In this document: piece after piece, positions 50,225 through 50,670 of the stretch
Position numbering within the stretch: the stretch's first letter is position 1
Layout: every line of letters starts with the position of its first letter
NCBI GenBank assembly: GCA_021836865.1
Contig: JAKBHH010000016.1
Coordinates: 1 to 50,670 of the forward strand
Length of the DNA: 50,670 nt
Direction of reading: 5' to 3'
Source of the DNA: Acidobacteriota bacterium
GTDB taxonomy: Bacteria > Acidobacteriota > Terriglobia > Terriglobales > Acidobacteriaceae
Position numbers and translations under genes: made by a program
The notes under the pieces: generated by a model
Told to the model about the DNA's origin: nothing
The model's input: the letters and a program-made list of their open reading frames with translations, nothing else
Database searches by the model: none

Positions 50225-50670
50225 ATGCCGGAAGCAGTGATTGTGAGCGCGGTGCGGACGCCGGTGGGACGCGCGCCGAAGGGCGCCTTTGCGACGACGC
50301 GGCCGGACGACCTTGCGGCAGTTGCGTTGAGCGGGGCTTTGGAGCGCGTGCCGGGGCTGGATAAGAGCGAGATTGAGGATGTGATTCTGGGCTGCGCGCA
50401 GCCGGAGGGCGAGCAGGGCTGGAATGTGGCGCGGTATGCGGCGCTGCGGGCGCAGTTGCCGGTGGCGGTGCCGGGAGTGACAGTGAACCGGCTGTGCGCG
50501 TCGGGGCTGGAGGCGATTGCGCAGGCGGACATGCGGATTCGCGCGGGCGGCTGCCGTGTGGTGGTGGCGGGCGGCGCGGAGTCGATGAGTTTGATCCCGA
50601 TGGGCGGGCTGAAGCCGAGCCCGAATCCCTGGCTGGCGGAGCACTATCCGGCGGCGCTGCTGACGATGGG
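50225..50670 (+). CDS. fadA: Acetyl-CoA acyltransferase (thiolase), N-terminal part
   Basis: The first 148 codons of a thiolase, running off the window end. It starts MPEAVIVSAVRTPVGRAPKG, has LGCAQPEGEQGWNVARYAAL, and the nucleophile Cys91 in NRLCASGLEAIAQADMRIRA. GGAESMSLIPMGG matches the thiolase loop. The enzyme cleaves 3-ketoacyl-CoA to acetyl-CoA and a shortened acyl-CoA, the last step of the cycle that FadN begins. AAGAGGAGCTGGG precedes the ATG. The final His and Cys of the active site lie beyond the window. Confidence 0.92.
   Translation, partial: MPEAVIVSAVRTPVGRAPKGAFATTRPDDLAAVALSGALERVPGLDKSEIEDVILGCAQPEGEQGWNVARYAALRAQLPVAVPGVTVNRLCASGLEAIAQADMRIRAGGCRVVVAGGAESMSLIPMGGLKPSPNPWLAEHYPAALLTM

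Noticed and set aside
1..50670. CRISPR array or tRNA genes
   Set aside because: No regularly spaced direct repeats of 24-40 bases and no cloverleaf-like segment with the GGTTCGAATCC block were seen on reading both strands; a tRNA scan would be decisive.

Overview
The window looks like a GC-rich chromosome segment from an Acidobacteriota (Terriglobia-like) bacterium. That placement is an inference from gene content: an Oar-type TonB-dependent receptor with an N-terminal carboxypeptidase-regulatory domain followed by TPR proteins, a CRTAC1 (FG-GAP/ASPIC-UnbV) protein, several Tat-exported sugar isomerases and oxidoreductases, an ECF sigma/DUF4252 operon, and multihaem cytochromes. No rRNA or tRNA is visible, so taxonomy rests on this content alone.

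Layout. 1-1100: remains of rhs genes broken by copies of a RAYT (REP-associated tyrosine transposase) element. 1113-11577: housekeeping and catabolic genes: dipeptidyl peptidase IV, a Gfo/Idh/MocA oxidoreductase, a J-domain protein, an amidohydrolase, a Tat protein, a CRTAC1 protein and a sugar isomerase. 11640-17260: accessory region with at least six more RAYT-element copies or ends (one complete, with terminal inverted repeats), a secreted post-COAP-like protein, an rhs 3' module with a translationally overlapping two-helix membrane protein, and a 60-bp relic of a second dipeptidyl peptidase gene. 17437-23124: two related multihaem cytochromes (nine and seven CxxCH) around a four-gene overlapping ECF-sigma/DUF4252 operon. 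23957-31872: TonB receptor, two TPR proteins and a GH5-like glycosidase. 32149-41445: M13 peptidase, NADP-dependent oxidoreductase, RNase P RNA, dut, a CHB_HEX-like secreted protein, two FtsX/MacB-type permeases and a sugar isomerase. 41484-50670: SpoIIE-type phosphatase with 7TM-like sensor, then a fatty-acid locus: FadL porin, sigma-54 activator, FadN-type beta-oxidation enzyme, a small secreted protein and a thiolase cut by the window edge.

The most interesting material is the rhs/RAYT accessory region. The elements have inverted ends (GGCGGGTGGCCCRGGTGCC in one subfamily, GGCGGGTGGCGCACCC in another), contain a 29-bp palindrome, and abut the rhs fragments exactly. Small membrane proteins beside the rhs ends are candidate immunity proteins. 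In addition, the + strand is C-rich to about 11.6 kb and G-rich from about 19.3 kb, whichever strand the genes lie on. Because two nearly identical RAYT copies sit in opposite orientation at 1-304 and about 14.34-14.64 kb, an element-mediated inversion is a testable explanation.
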